From the NCBI GenBank assembly GCA_038277395.1, contig CM076189.1, positions 212,824,011 to 212,888,010 of the forward strand: a stretch of DNA of 64,000 bases, in the 5' to 3' direction. This document shows positions 43,797-53,348 of the stretch, piece after piece. Position 1 is the stretch's first letter; each line of letters starts with the position of its first letter. The stretch comes from Dryocosmus kuriphilus. Taxonomy: Eukaryota > Arthropoda > Insecta > Hymenoptera > Cynipidae. Below the pieces are notes generated by a model. The model saw only the letters and a list, made by a program, of their open reading frames with translations, was not told the origin of the DNA and searched no databases. A program made the position numbers and the translations under genes.

Positions 43797-44181
43797 TCTC
43801 GACGGCGTTTAGTCGAGCGTCTAACTGAGCAATAATTCCAGCGTTGCGAATTGCCAAATCTTGTTGCGTATCAATTTGCAAGTTCTTCAGTTTCTCGTTG
43901 ATTGATTTCTCAAGGATTTGTATCATCAAATTATTGTTGTCAATCTCTGTTCGCATAGACGATGTTACTGTAACCACTGTACGTATCTCGATTTGAATAA
44001 TGCGTTGTACAATTCCCAAATTGACTGCGTCGTATTGTTCTTTGGCATCACTTACATTACACAGTCTCTTGCTGTCTACATCATAATGACCGTCGGAGGT
44101 GATCTTGAATCCAACACCAGGAGGTCCGGGGCTTGCTGCAGCGGTTCGATCCAGGTGACGTCCAAACACATCGATACTCAT
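43756..44181 (-). CDS. Coiled-coil fibre-like protein of Polinton copy B (141 aa)
   Basis: The start MSIDVFGRH is chosen by match to copy A. The head contains SPGPPGVGFKITSDGHYDVD and CNVSDAKEQYDAVN, and the rest is a long helix with heptad spacing (residues 50-130). In this copy it is fused in frame to the upstream acidic protein because the stop seen in copy A is missing. A virion spike is the inferred role. Confidence 0.55.
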   Translation of the reverse strand: MSIDVFGRHLDRTAAASPGPPGVGFKITSDGHYDVDSKRLCNVSDAKEQYDAVNLGIVQRIIQIEIRTVVTVTSSMRTEIDNNNLMIQILEKSINEKLKNLQIDTQQDLAIRNAGIIAQLDARLNAVENGQGEIGSSHGTA

Positions 44182-45134
44182 CGTTATACTGATGATATTT
44201 GTGTGTGCACGCTCTTGATATATGATTTCAGCTTCCCGTAGTTCCTCAGTGATTGACATGATTTCATTGTTGTGACTTGAGTTGCCTGCTGTCTGAGACA
44301 CCAAGAGTAAACGAAGACGATCCACTAGCTCGTTAGGGTCATCCCAGTAGACATAGTCAGTATTTACATTTTTTCTCACTACCATAAATTGTGGCAGTGA
44401 ACCTCCACTCGTTGAGAACCGTCTACGTGATACATTAAACAGTTTTGAAATAAAATTCTTGTACTTGACACTATTGGCTTTTCGAATAGATTCACTTGCA
44501 CTGTAGCGCTTCTTGTGTGCATTTGTAGCAATTAGAATTTCCTTATACTTGCTCAGATCGTCATCACTTATATATGATTCTTCAGGAGTCTGCCTAAACA
44601 GAAATTCCAACAAGCCAATGGTTTTCAAGTACTCCTTATCTCCAACGTAGATATGTTGTCCCTCAAAAGTAATGGGTTTATCACCAATCATAAGAGTACC
44701 ATTACTGAGTTTGTGAACACCATAAACCATATCTAAGTACTGTTTTCTATTTTGATTTAACATCCTGAGGAACTTGTTCGTTAAATACTCATATTTATCA
44801 GGAGATATAGCTGCATCATCATCTTCAACCATAGTTTCATCCTGCTCTGCTTCTTGAGCATCAACAGTTATATAAGAATCGTTATCATCATCATCCTCCT
44901 CCTTCTCTTCCTCCATGTCTTTTTTCCTTTCAGGTTAAAATTTTTTCTTCTTGATTGTAGGACTAGATATTTCAACGAGTTTTTGCAGTGCATGACGATT
45001 GGCTTAAACGTTTCACTCATTACCTTTTCAGTGGCTTCTTTACCCATCTTCAGCATTCGATGTTTACGCCGAATTGCCTCACTGGCTTTTGCGATTTCAC
45101 GGAGCACCTCCTTCTCTTTGTGAATTTTTGACAT
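44182..45134 (-). pseudogene. Acidic Polinton protein, conserved C-terminal domain, frameshifted
   Basis: The N-terminal piece (45134 to about 44930) starts MSKIHKEKEVLREIAKASEA and is basic and helical. A shift near 44930 leads to EEEKEEDDDDND and a long acidic segment. Then comes a conserved region: QYLDMVYGVHKLSNGTLMIG, VGDKEYLKTIGLLELLF-type helix and VYWDDPNELVDRLRLLL, ending ELREAEIIYQ. I know this type of sequence from arthropod Maverick-associated proteins of unknown function (it may correspond to DUF8207). The acidic-plus-basic layout is compatible with DNA or terminal-protein interaction, but that is a guess. Confidence 0.6.
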
Positions 45135-45191
45135 GTTGACGTTTTAATGTCTCAATCTATAATGGCATCATTTCCATCGAATAACTCGTAC

Positions 45192-45890
45192 TTATAGAGT
45201 GATAAAACTGTCAAATCCTTTTCTGTATCTACCCTCTTTGAGCTCACTGTCCTTGTTAATGACTACAAATCCATACTTGTCAGTATTCCAACATGTCAAA
45301 CATAAGTCTCGAAATTGAGAACAACTCATGTCAGTGTTCACGTAATCATCATACACGTGTCTCAAATTCCTTTCATCCTGCTTGAAAAGTATCAACAAAT
45401 TGATATTGTCTCGCACTAAATGTTTGGGAATTCGTGCGTAAGTTTGACATAAGTAAAAACTATCAACATGAGCGTGTCTGCCCATGCAGAAGAAGGATCT
45501 AATGTTGCCCTGCTTCTCACAGGCCACATCATCAAACACAATTATAGAATTCGGTTGTGCTTCACTCGGTGATATAACTTGTTCATGTTCACTAAAAGGA
45601 AAATAATTAACACCATCCACATTATTTAACACTCGTTCGAGGAAGCGATACTTTGGTTCATTTAGCGATTTGGAGTAGACGTAGACATTGGAAAACTTCA
45701 ATCCGTTTGGATGTAAGATTAGAGCGAGTAATGTATTTGTTTTGCCGCAGTTTGACGGTCCACAAAACACTGCACGAATGCTGTCTGGCAGTAGATTACC
45801 ATGACGTCTTACCGTCCTCCTCTTCTCTGATTGGATAATAGTATCAAAGTTATCGACTGGAAGCCTAACAGGTTGTTTCTTGAACTGCAT
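45192..45890 (-). CDS. Genome-packaging ATPase, A32/FtsK-like (232 aa)
   Basis: I choose the ATG of MQFKKQPVRLPVDNF; the frame also opens six codons earlier at a GTG. Walker A is VFCGPSNCGKTNTLL (about residue 45), and Walker B is SIIVFDDVACEKQG (about residue 115) with two adjacent Asp. Family knowledge: these ATPases pump double-stranded DNA into capsids in Polintons and nucleocytoplasmic large DNA viruses. Length is typical. It is intact, one of the few such genes in the window. It is transcribed away from the phospholipase-like gene. Confidence 0.85.
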   Translation of the reverse strand: MQFKKQPVRLPVDNFDTIIQSEKRRTVRRHGNLLPDSIRAVFCGPSNCGKTNTLLALILHPNGLKFSNVYVYSKSLNEPKYRFLERVLNNVDGVNYFPFSEHEQVISPSEAQPNSIIVFDDVACEKQGNIRSFFCMGRHAHVDSFYLCQTYARIPKHLVRDNINLLILFKQDERNLRHVYDDYVNTDMSCSQFRDLCLTCWNTDKYGFVVINKDSELKEGRYRKGFDSFITL

Positions 45891-45976
45891 CTTGACTTGG
45901 ACTGTCACAAAACCTATAAATACAGCACTTTTATAACTTTTAGGTCAGTTCTGTGATAACCTCCGTTCAGTGAGGA
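45891..45976. promoter_or_regulatory. 86-bp divergent promoter region of Polinton copy B
   Basis: It lies between the ATG codons of the ATPase (minus) and phospholipase-like gene (plus). It contains CTATAAATAC on the plus strand (45914-45923) and TTATAAAAG on the minus strand (45936-45928). Promoter function is inferred from these boxes and the head-to-head layout. Confidence 0.5.
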
Positions 45977-46310
45977 ATGATTGTGCATAGAGTGTCACGA
46001 ATTCGTCGTCGTGGTAAAGGCTTTGTTAATCGACTCATCAACAACTTGCCGTTTGAGTTGCATTTACCTAGGTATCAATACTGCGGTCCAGGTGCTAAGC
46101 TAGGTAAACGACTTGCTAGAGGTGATCCGGGTATTAACCCTCTAGACGCAGCGTGTAAAGAACACGACATTGCATACTCACGTAATCGCAAGAGGGTTGA
46201 AGCGAAAAACGCTGCAGATCGTGTACTAGCTGATAAAGCGTGGCAACGGGTTTTTTTCTAAACACGCTAGGATTGATGAAAAAGCGGCAGCACTGGCAAT
46301 AACTACGTAA
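45977..46310 (+). pseudogene. Phospholipase A2-like protein (parvovirus VP1u-type domain)
   Basis: A basic N-terminus (RIRRRGKGF) is followed by YCGPGAKLG (calcium-loop pattern), GDPGINPLDAACKEHDIAY with the catalytic His-Asp pair, and a helical tail. This is the arrangement of capsid-associated PLA2 domains. In a 7-T run (46251-46257) the frame shifts to a stop at 46261; in the next frame SKHARIDEKAAALA continues to TAA at 46308. The shift falls after the catalytic core, so the domain itself reads through. In viruses with such a domain it opens endosomal membranes; that this one acts so is inference. Confidence 0.75.
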
Positions 46311-46832
46311 TGAATACCAAAACGAAACTCGGTATGGGTTTGAAAAAGAAATCTAGTTCAGAGAAGAAGAAGAAAGTCAGATCAAAAAAGAAAAAAAATA
46401 ATAGGATTTAGAAAGATTGTCAATGCAGCTAAGAAAGCAATGAGGCAAAGTAGTAATGCAAAAGTGGCTATCGAGTCTGCAATCAGAGGTGCGCAGGAAG
46501 CTGTCAAAAGTGTAGGGAAAGTAAATAATCCACGTGTTCTACCAATACCCTCAAAAGTCGGCAGGGTTTTGCCGCTAATTCCCATATTTGCAGGACTCAG
46601 TGCATTCGGGGCTCTCACTGGTGGAGCAGCTAGTGTGGCTAAGGCTGTAAACGACGCTAGCGCAACCAAACAACAACTCGCAGAGTCTCAACGTCATAAC
46701 AAGACTATAGAGGCTATTGCTTTAGGAAAAGGTTTACACTTAAAACCCTATAGGAAAGGACTTGGACTTTACATGAAACCCTTTCGAAAAGGACAGGGAC
46801 TTCGTCTTAGGCCAGTGTCAAAAAGCTTGTAG
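46310..46832 (+). pseudogene. Basic protein with hydrophobic segment, core pX-like
   Basis: It starts at an ATG overlapping the previous TAA. The N-terminus is Lys-rich; a frameshift in an A run (46388-46397) leads to IVNAAKKAMRQSSNAKVAI, then LPLIPIFAGLSAFGALTGG (a ~25-residue hydrophobic segment) and a C-terminus with KGLGLYMKPFRKG and KGQGLRLRPV repeats. The layout recalls the adenovirus-type core protein X of adintoviruses, which is cut by the adenain protease; the neighbour is such a protease. The assignment is by pattern only. Confidence 0.5.
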
Positions 46833-47233
46833 TGAAGCTACCTCATCGTGCGCTCACTGATGCCGATCTGTTAAAGTACGCTAAAGCTGTAAAAATTCCA
46901 CATTTTAGAGGAATATTTATGCGTAATGAGCTACCCGTGCGTGGTCCTCGTCAAACTGAGTCAGCAATTGTAAATCTTGACGACAGTTACGGCCCTGGTA
47001 CCCACTGGGTAACATACAGAAAGACTGGCAATAATGTTATATACTTGGACAGTTTCGGCAATCTACGTCCACCATCAGATCTTGTCGATTACCTCGGTGT
47101 AGGTAGCGTAATAAACTACAATCGTGATATATATCAGGACTATGATACAGTCGAGTGTGGTCACTTGTGTTTAAAATTTCTGTGTGAAGAGCTGTATGTA
47201 AGTGACAAATACTCTCTATATAAGAGTATGTGA
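46832..47233 (+). CDS. Adenain-type cysteine protease
   Basis: Catalytic residues are readable in order: His in PGTHWVTYRK (about residue 58), Asp in VIYLDSFGN (about 72), and Cys in VECGHLCLKFL (about 110), with a Gln/Asp-rich stretch before it. Length (~130 aa) is short compared with the ~200 aa of adenoviral enzymes but normal for Polinton versions. The only in-frame ATG (MRNELP, about residue 30) lies inside the conserved region, so the true start is probably lost or shifted; the frame begins at a GTG overlapping the previous stop. The enzyme matures capsid proteins. Active-site residues are intact. Confidence 0.8.
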   Translation: MKLPHRALTDADLLKYAKAVKIPHFRGIFMRNELPVRGPRQTESAIVNLDDSYGPGTHWVTYRKTGNNVIYLDSFGNLRPPSDLVDYLGVGSVINYNRDIYQDYDTVECGHLCLKFLCEELYVSDKYSLYKSM

Positions 47234-47270
47234 TGAACTAATTGGAGACAGTATAGAGAAGAATATCATC

Positions 47271-47959
47271 ATGGACTAATCATTTACTCTCACCATAACG
47301 GGAAACTCTTCTCTCTGCTCGAAGCAGAGTACTTCCCACCAATAGAACTCTCTCCGCATAAGAACTACGTTCTTGGTCTCATTGAATTGCTAACATTCAA
47401 TGCAATTCCTAATGTTGAAACTGGAAAAAATACAATCAAGGTTGGCCAAAACAAGGTTGTCATACCCACTGGCAGCTATGAGATTGAAGACATTGAGACC
47501 TATGTCCAGAAGGTTCTAGCGTGTGACGGTATTACAATAAACATCAAACCCAACAATAATACACTACGCAGCGAAATAAAGTGTGATCGTGAAGTAGACT
47601 TTCGACCAGTGGATTCGATTGGACGACTGTTGGGATTTGCGCCTCGTCTTCTTGAAGCCAATAAGACTCATACTTCTGATCTACCTGTAGCTATTCTCAA
47701 AGTGAATGATCTACGTGTTGAGTGTAATGTCACAACCGGAGCCTACATCAACGAGCGCAAAGTACACACGATACATGAATTTTTTCCTGTTGTTCCGCCA
47801 GGATATAAGATTGTTGAAGTGCCGTCACACGTCATTTATCTGCTAATCGCCGTAAAGACAATACATCAAATTCAGCTTCGCATTGTCGATCAAGACGGAG
47901 ACTTGGTGAATTTTCGAGGAGAGATTATAACAATACGACTACATGTCAAATCATTGTAA
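47271..47959 (+). pseudogene. Penton-like minor capsid candidate (copy B)
   Basis: The natural start appears to be ATG at 47271 (MD-stop-SFTLTITGNSS), with TAA as third codon and a shift near 47310, after which EAEYFPPIELSPHKNYVLGL leads into the long open frame at 47387. The rest is intact: IPTGSYEIEDIETYVQ, TTGAYINERKVHTIHEFFP, PPGYKIVEVPSHVIYL, ending IRLHVKSL. It is about 220 residues, all beta-rich, which suits a single jelly roll. Identity as penton is inferred from size, fold prediction by eye and place next to the capsid-candidate. Confidence 0.6.
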
Positions 47960-48117
47960 TGAGTATTGTATACAATCGTAAAGAAGTCTATAAAGAAGAG
48001 TTAACATGTCAGACACAGGCCAGTTCTCAACCAGCACACAAGGCGCTAACACCTCAGAACGTGCTCCTTCTGACACAGCTAGGCCTCAAGGTCAAAACTC
48101 GTGGAGAAAGGAACTAA
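47959..48117 (+). CDS. Small basic protein between penton-like and capsid-candidate (copy B, 52 aa)
   Basis: The ATG overlaps the penton stop (TAATG). It reads MSIVYNRKEVYKEEL and then ALTPQNVLLLTQLGLKVKTR. The second half matches copy A with predominantly synonymous changes. An overlapping frame from 48006 (MSDTGQFSTSTQG) is also partly matched in copy A at 6192, but its changes are mostly non-synonymous. Function unknown. Confidence 0.6.
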   Translation: MSIVYNRKEVYKEELTCQTQASSQPAHKALTPQNVLLLTQLGLKVKTRGERN

Positions 48118-48169
48118 AGCGTCCATTCAGAATATTTTTCATCTCCGTCTGTTGTAACAAAAAAAGAAA

Positions 48170-49405
48170 ATGGAGGAAATATTAAGCATTCAAGCACCAG
48201 TAAGATTTGACGAGTCCATAGCTCACTATGAGATACATGCACACCAACCTTATGCCTCATCATCATTCAACAACAGTGATGAAATTCGAATCTCTATCCA
48301 GCATCAAGACTTGTGTCCACTTCCCAGCAAAAGTTCACTGCACATGCACGGAAGACTAACATGGGATGATGGAGCTAGAGTTGTTGCTGCTACAAACTTA
48401 GTAAGCTATGCCATCTGCTATCTGTTTGACGAAGTTCGTTATGAACTCAATGGTATTGAGATTGATCGCTGCAAAAATGTCGGTCTCACGAGCACCATGA
48501 AAGGCTACGTCTTTCTCACGCCTGGACAAAGTTATCTTATGGAAAATGCAGGATGGCTCAACATCCCGGAAGGAACAGAACGTCTTATCAATGAGGAGGG
48601 ATACTTTGATGTCACTATACCTCTCAGTATAATGCTGGGATTCGCTGAAGACTATCGAAAAATCGTTGTAAATGCAAAGCATGAACTTATCCTGACAAGA
48701 TCACGCACTGACTTGAACGCCATCATTCAAACAAGACAAGAGCCTGGAAACGAAGAACAATTTAGGATCTCGATTCAAAAAGTGGAGTGGATGATACCAT
48801 ATGTGATACCTTCAGATCAGCAGAAGATACAGTTGCTGGAATTCATTGAAAAGGACCCTCTAACCACTATAAGTTTTCGCTCGTGGGAATTTTATGAATA
48901 CCCCCCGCTCCCAACCACTTCAAGACACATATGGACAGTAAAAACATCAACTCAGTTGGAGAAACCACGTAACATTATACTGCGTTTTCAGACAGGCAGA
49001 AAGGACAGGCGAGCAAGATATGCTAATCGTTTCGATCATTGTAGCATAACCAATGTCAAGGTGTTTCTGAATTCACAGTACTATCCGTACGGCAATTTGA
49101 ATCTGAACATTAATCACAATCAGTTTTCTCTACTATATGAGATGTATGCAAATTTTCAGGCAGCATACTATAGCAAAGAGTCTGAACCAATGTTAAAGAA
49201 AAACGATTTTAAAGGTTACGCTCCTCTGTTTGTCATCGATTGCTCAAAACAAAATGAATTTATCAAACAGGCTTCAGTGGATGTTCGTTTGGAATTTGAA
49301 TCCGGAGACAATTTTCCCGCTGAAACTTCAGCCTACTGCCTCATCATACATGACCATATTATTCAATACCAGCCCCTCAGTGGTAGCGTAAAAAAGTTGA
49401 TTTAA
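48170..49405 (+). CDS. Capsid-candidate protein, F54H12.2-like (411 aa), intact
   Basis: It starts at ATG (MEEILSIQAPVRFDESIAHY) after an A-rich leader and has no interruptions. Strand-rich blocks: FNNSDEIRISIQHQDLC, PSKSSLHMHGRL, GYFDVTIPLSIMLGFAEDYRK, EKDPLTTISFRSWEFYEYPP, CSITNVKVFLNSQYYPYGN, and ETSAYCLIIHDHIIQYQPL. It is the best preserved large gene of the element and the most conserved with copy A. Family knowledge: F54H12.2-type proteins accompany F54H12.3 integrases in nematode and arthropod Mavericks. Major capsid protein is the leading interpretation, though it is shorter than the ~650-aa vertebrate Maverick capsid. Confidence 0.75.
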   Translation: MEEILSIQAPVRFDESIAHYEIHAHQPYASSSFNNSDEIRISIQHQDLCPLPSKSSLHMHGRLTWDDGARVVAATNLVSYAICYLFDEVRYELNGIEIDRCKNVGLTSTMKGYVFLTPGQSYLMENAGWLNIPEGTERLINEEGYFDVTIPLSIMLGFAEDYRKIVVNAKHELILTRSRTDLNAIIQTRQEPGNEEQFRISIQKVEWMIPYVIPSDQQKIQLLEFIEKDPLTTISFRSWEFYEYPPLPTTSRHIWTVKTSTQLEKPRNIILRFQTGRKDRRARYANRFDHCSITNVKVFLNSQYYPYGNLNLNINHNQFSLLYEMYANFQAAYYSKESEPMLKKNDFKGYAPLFVIDCSKQNEFIKQASVDVRLEFESGDNFPAETSAYCLIIHDHIIQYQPLSGSVKKLI

Positions 49406-49495
49406 GATTATAGTAGTAGTGGTGGTGTTGGTGGTGGGGGGGGAAAAATGTATAAAAGAGATGATGTAGGGAAGCAGAATTCAGTTTTCGTCGAA

Positions 49496-50096
49496 ATGGA
49501 GTTTATAGTGGACGTGCAAGGCTTCAAGAACCCTATTAACCAGTTTGTCTTGAAGGAGTTGGCCATAGTTTCTCTCCAAGAAGACTCTCAACCTGTAGTT
49601 TACCTCTTTGAATCTCCTACCCACTGGAATGTATGGCCAGCCAGATACAAGAGTGAAAATTTGTGGCTGACGTGCAATTATCATGGTCTTGAATGGATGG
49701 CTGGTGACATACCTTACGAAGAAGTAAGACATATAATTTGAGACACACTGCGCGGTGCTAGTGCAGTCTACGTTAAAGGATTGGAAAAGAAGATGTATTT
49801 GGAGCAGTTTGTGCAAAATGTGAATAATTTAGAAGATCTAGGTTTTCCTTCGCTCCAAAAATTACACAATACCGTCTCCATCAGGTGTAATCATCATACT
49901 CGTACTGGTATGAAAACTGCGCAGTTAGAAATGTTTTTGCTCTCAGGACCTGGTTCTTAACACCTCGGGATCAGCCAAGCATTAGACAATACACTCAAAG
50001 TAATATCGATAAGGTGAACAAAAATGAAGATGATGATGATACGTATGACGATACGACGCTTAAAGATTTCTATAACAAGTATGAATGTTTGTTTTA
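49496..50096 (+). pseudogene. Accessory Polinton protein (copy B), one stop and one frameshift
   Basis: I use ATG at 49496 (MEFIVDVQGFKNPIN) rather than the upstream one at 49448, because copy A starts at the equivalent MEYVVHVQCF. TGA at 49739 interrupts an otherwise continuing frame (VYVKGLEKKMYLEQFV, DLGFPSLQKL). A shift near 49915 leads to CAVRNVFALRTWF and an acidic end (NEDDDDTYDD), stop at about 50096. The C-x-x-H and C-A-x-x-N-V elements and the W/H-rich first half are shared with copy A fragments. Function not recognised; a nuclease-like fold is possible but unproven. Confidence 0.6.
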
Positions 50097-50494
50097 AAAA
50101 TTTCGACTTTATAAAATTAGGTTAAGAGATTACTTTGTACAATTAGGTTATAAGATTAACTTGAATAAATTAGAAGTTTAAAGTTAATAAAAGTTTGAAT
50201 TTATTTAAACCCCTCCATGTAGTTAGGCATTCGTTAAGTTGATTGATTAAATTTTTATGCGATATCTTCCTATCTGATGTTGAGCTCCTTTCCAAACATC
50301 GTTGGGTTAAATTCAAAATTTCACGCTATATCGTTCCTTTAATCGTTGGATCTTTACAAGGCATCGCTGGGTTGAACTCAAGTTTTAGACATGCGTCGGA
50401 AGAAGCTTTTAGTTCTAAAAATATCGAACTACGTAAAATCTTGAAGGTATCGTCCATGCTTCCACTGTGTAAGTTTGTAAAAGTTTTGATAAGA
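50097..50494. other. AT-rich sequence right of Polinton copy B
   Basis: No gene or terminal inverted repeat was recognised. The open frame at 50243 lacks coding signature. Confidence 0.4.
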
Positions 50495-50760
50495 TAAATC
50501 CATTAACTGTTACATGTAAGGTTCTAGAAGATTCTGTAAGACAAATCATTAACTGTCACGTGTAATGTTGTAGAATATTCCATAATAAAAATCATTAACT
50601 GTCACATCTAAATTTCTAGAAGGTTCCACAAGACCAATTTTAAACTGTCATGTGTAAAGTCCTAGAAGGTTCTATAAGACAAAGATTTAAATGTAACGTA
50701 AAAGTTTGTAGAAGTGTCTATAAGACAAATTATTAACTGTCACTTCAAAGTTTCTAAAAT
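50495..50760. repeat. Degenerate ~47-bp tandem repeat
   Basis: About six units are built on 'cattaactgtcac.tgtaa', 'ttctagaag.ttc' and 'ataagac'. Unit length is 45-50 and similarity about 75-85% by eye. Confidence 0.75.
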
Positions 50761-51516
50761 GATGGGGAATCCTGCAGCGCTCACGAATGTTTCTAATCAT
50801 TTGGCTAAAACAGGGAACCATCCATATAATCTGACAGTAAAAACTTATCGACTCACGCTATAAACTATTATCACCCGTCGGTATACGGATATGCTGCCAT
50901 CTGTCGTCGTCAACGTAAAGCGTCTAGCCCAGGAAACTAACAATTTAGCTTGGAACCCTATCTTACCGATCGAGGGTAATCCGACGGTCGGTAACTGACT
51001 GTGGTGCCACCTCTCGGTGACAGCTGGAACTACGTAGATGTTCCAGAACCCGCCTAGGTATACTACTAATGTCATTATCAGCATTATCTTGATAACTGAC
51101 ACCCCTATCTGGCGACATAAACTATTTTTCTGATCTTTTATTTCGCACGGGAATTAACAATCCATGCTTCTCGAGCGTCGGTAACATGTCGGTAATGGAA
51201 TCTGTAGTTAGAAACACCCCTGAACATCTACTATCGTCGTTTAGGGCGAGCTGCAACAAGTTGAGTGGGGCGGAACGGAACACCACGTGATATTAAATTT
51301 TTTGATTAAGACTCCTGAAAATAAATATGTCCTTTCAAATCTTTCAATAAATTAAAAATCAACAATGAAGAAACATAAAAATATGAAATTTTAGTTAAAT
51401 GGATAGTAAAATATTAAATTTTTCCTCTCTCTCAGTTTGTAAAATTTGTTTTTCGTTATGCACTGATTAAAGTTCATATTTCACAACAATTTTGCTTAAA
51501 GTTGGTGTCACATGAC
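50761..51516. other. Non-coding flank of the LINE insertion
   Basis: No gene was recognised. Short minus-strand frames near 50850-51100 have no domain. Confidence 0.4.
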
Positions 51517-51533
51517 ATATACTATATTGTATT
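51517..51533. repeat. LINE target-site duplication, left
   Basis: The 17-base sequence atatactatattgtatt is repeated exactly at 57089-57105. Confidence 0.85.
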
Positions 51534-51953
51534 GGGGTTGCGTGTATGTGTTTGATCGGTATGGACGCTCGGGTGCATGGCTTGTAAGAAAATTGTGAAG
51601 TAGAGGGTAAAGGTGTAAGAAGTGAGGAGGATTAAGTGTGAAAGGTGTGTTAAAGGTAAGGGTAATTTGCTAAAATAATATTTTGTTGAAGAATAGGGGA
51701 ATTTAGAAGTTTAAATAGGTAAAAACAGGAAAGTGAGGTTAGGAAGAGAAAATAACGAGCTGAAGAGTTAGGAGGGAGAGTGAAGGGCAAAGGGAGGAAA
51801 AAGAAAGTGTTTACGTATAAATTATGGGAAAGAGACAGGTAGTGTAAATTATAACAATAGTTTTTGGTTCTTTTGTGATAAAGAAAGGATTTCGGTGAAT
51901 CAGCTTTGCGGAATAGTGGATCCATCTAGAGGCGACGCGGCGAAGACACGTGA

Positions 51954-53245
51954 ATGGGGAAGGTAACTGACATATCGACTCAAGGTTCAGGTGATGCCAA
52001 AAGCAGGGTAGGCGCGATAAGCGACGCTGAATCAGACGTCGAAGCTATAACACCAGGGCAGGCAAATAAAATTCCAGAGACAGGGGAAAGAGGGAGAGGC
52101 AGACCGACAGGAAGGAAACTCAGGTGGGAAATCGTAAGTGGGGTAAGGGCCAGAACGCACAGTGAAAACGATTTAGAGGCGTTATCGGCGTTAAATAAGA
52201 GAAAAAGGCCCTGAATGAAAGTTTAGACAATTTTTTTAACACAACTCCGAGTAAGAAAACCACAAAAACGATGTTGATCACCAGTAAAAAACATCGAAAT
52301 AGCCAAGGAGGGGGGAGCGGAGAGCAGTTAGGGGGAATAGGTTTGACAAACACAGTTGAGAGTCAAAACAATGAAAATCAGGGAGAAAGGGAAGTGAGTA
52401 CTGGGGCGCTGGAAATGATAATGAAGGAAATTAGAACTTTGAGTGGGGAAATCAGACACATAAAAGAGGGACATAAGAGGATGGAGAGCATTGAGAAGCA
52501 GACTCTAAGCACAAATAAGGATTTAGGAATATTTAGGAGAGAGTGGAAAGAAAGGGAAGAAAAATGGGAAAAGGAAATTGCAGAACTGAAAGGAAGGACA
52601 GGAAGCCTAGAGAAGGAAATGAAAAAGCTGTGTGAAGCGAGAGAGATAGATTGGCAAAAAATAAAGACGCTGGAAAAGCAAGTGAAAGAAGGAGCAAAGA
52701 GATGGATAGAGAGGGCAGAGAATAGAAGGGAACAAGAAAATTTGAATGAAAGGGTAATAGAAGAGGAGTTAAGAACCAAGGTAGAGACGATAGAGAGAAA
52801 AATTGAAGCAGCACAGGGGAAAAATTTGGTAGGAATAGCAAAGAAAGTGAATGGGGTGGAGAGGGAGATAGAAAGAAGGGAAAAATTGGAAAGAAGAAAT
52901 AACCTTACAATAGTAGGCATATAGTCAGCAGTAGGAAAGGAAATGGCAGCGGTGCTAGAGTTACTGGAAAAAGATCTAGGAGTAAGTGGAAGCATAAACA
53001 AAGTCAGAAAACAGGGTTCAGCCGAGAAGGGAGTGTTAGTAGTCGAAATGAAATCATGGGCAGCAAAGCAGGGGGTGACGAAAAATAAATATAAGCTAGG
53101 TGCGAAAAAAGTGTATATTGATCATGAACTAACGTGTAAAGAAAGGGAGATTCAACGGAAAATAAGGGGTGTCGCAAAGGAAGAGAAGAAGAAAGGCCAG
53201 ACAGGAAGGGTAGGATACCAAAAAGTATGCGTGGGTGGGGAGTGA
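51954..53245 (+). pseudogene. LINE ORF1, coiled-coil RNA-binding protein
   Basis: It starts MGKVTDISTQGSGD (51954), then a shift near 52205 moves into the frame used from 52271. Long coiled coil spans about 52420-52890 (IRHIKEGHKRMESIEKQ and onwards). After RRNNLTIVGI a TAG at 52922 interrupts; the same frame resumes and has KKVYIDHELTCKEREIQRKI near its end, like the RRM/C-terminal region of LINE ORF1 proteins. It would coat element RNA. Confidence 0.75.
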
Positions 53246-53348
53246 GAGTGATTTTTTTTAGAGAAAAAAATGAGGGGGGAATTTAAGGGGGAAAGAAAAA
53301 GGTGAAGGAAAGAGTAGGAGAAATATAAGGAGCAAGGAAAAGATTCAG

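Larger units (their letters stand above)
43517..50096. mobile_element. Polinton/adintovirus-like endogenous virus, copy B (partial)
   Basis: It has eleven recognisable genes in two divergent blocks: minus (integrase, fibre-like, acidic protein, packaging ATPase) and plus (phospholipase-like, core-like, protease, penton-like, small basic protein, capsid-candidate, accessory). The combination of retroviral-type integrase, A32-like ATPase and adenain-type protease is diagnostic of Polintons and adintoviruses. The polymerase and terminal inverted repeats are not present in this segment. Confidence 0.88.
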
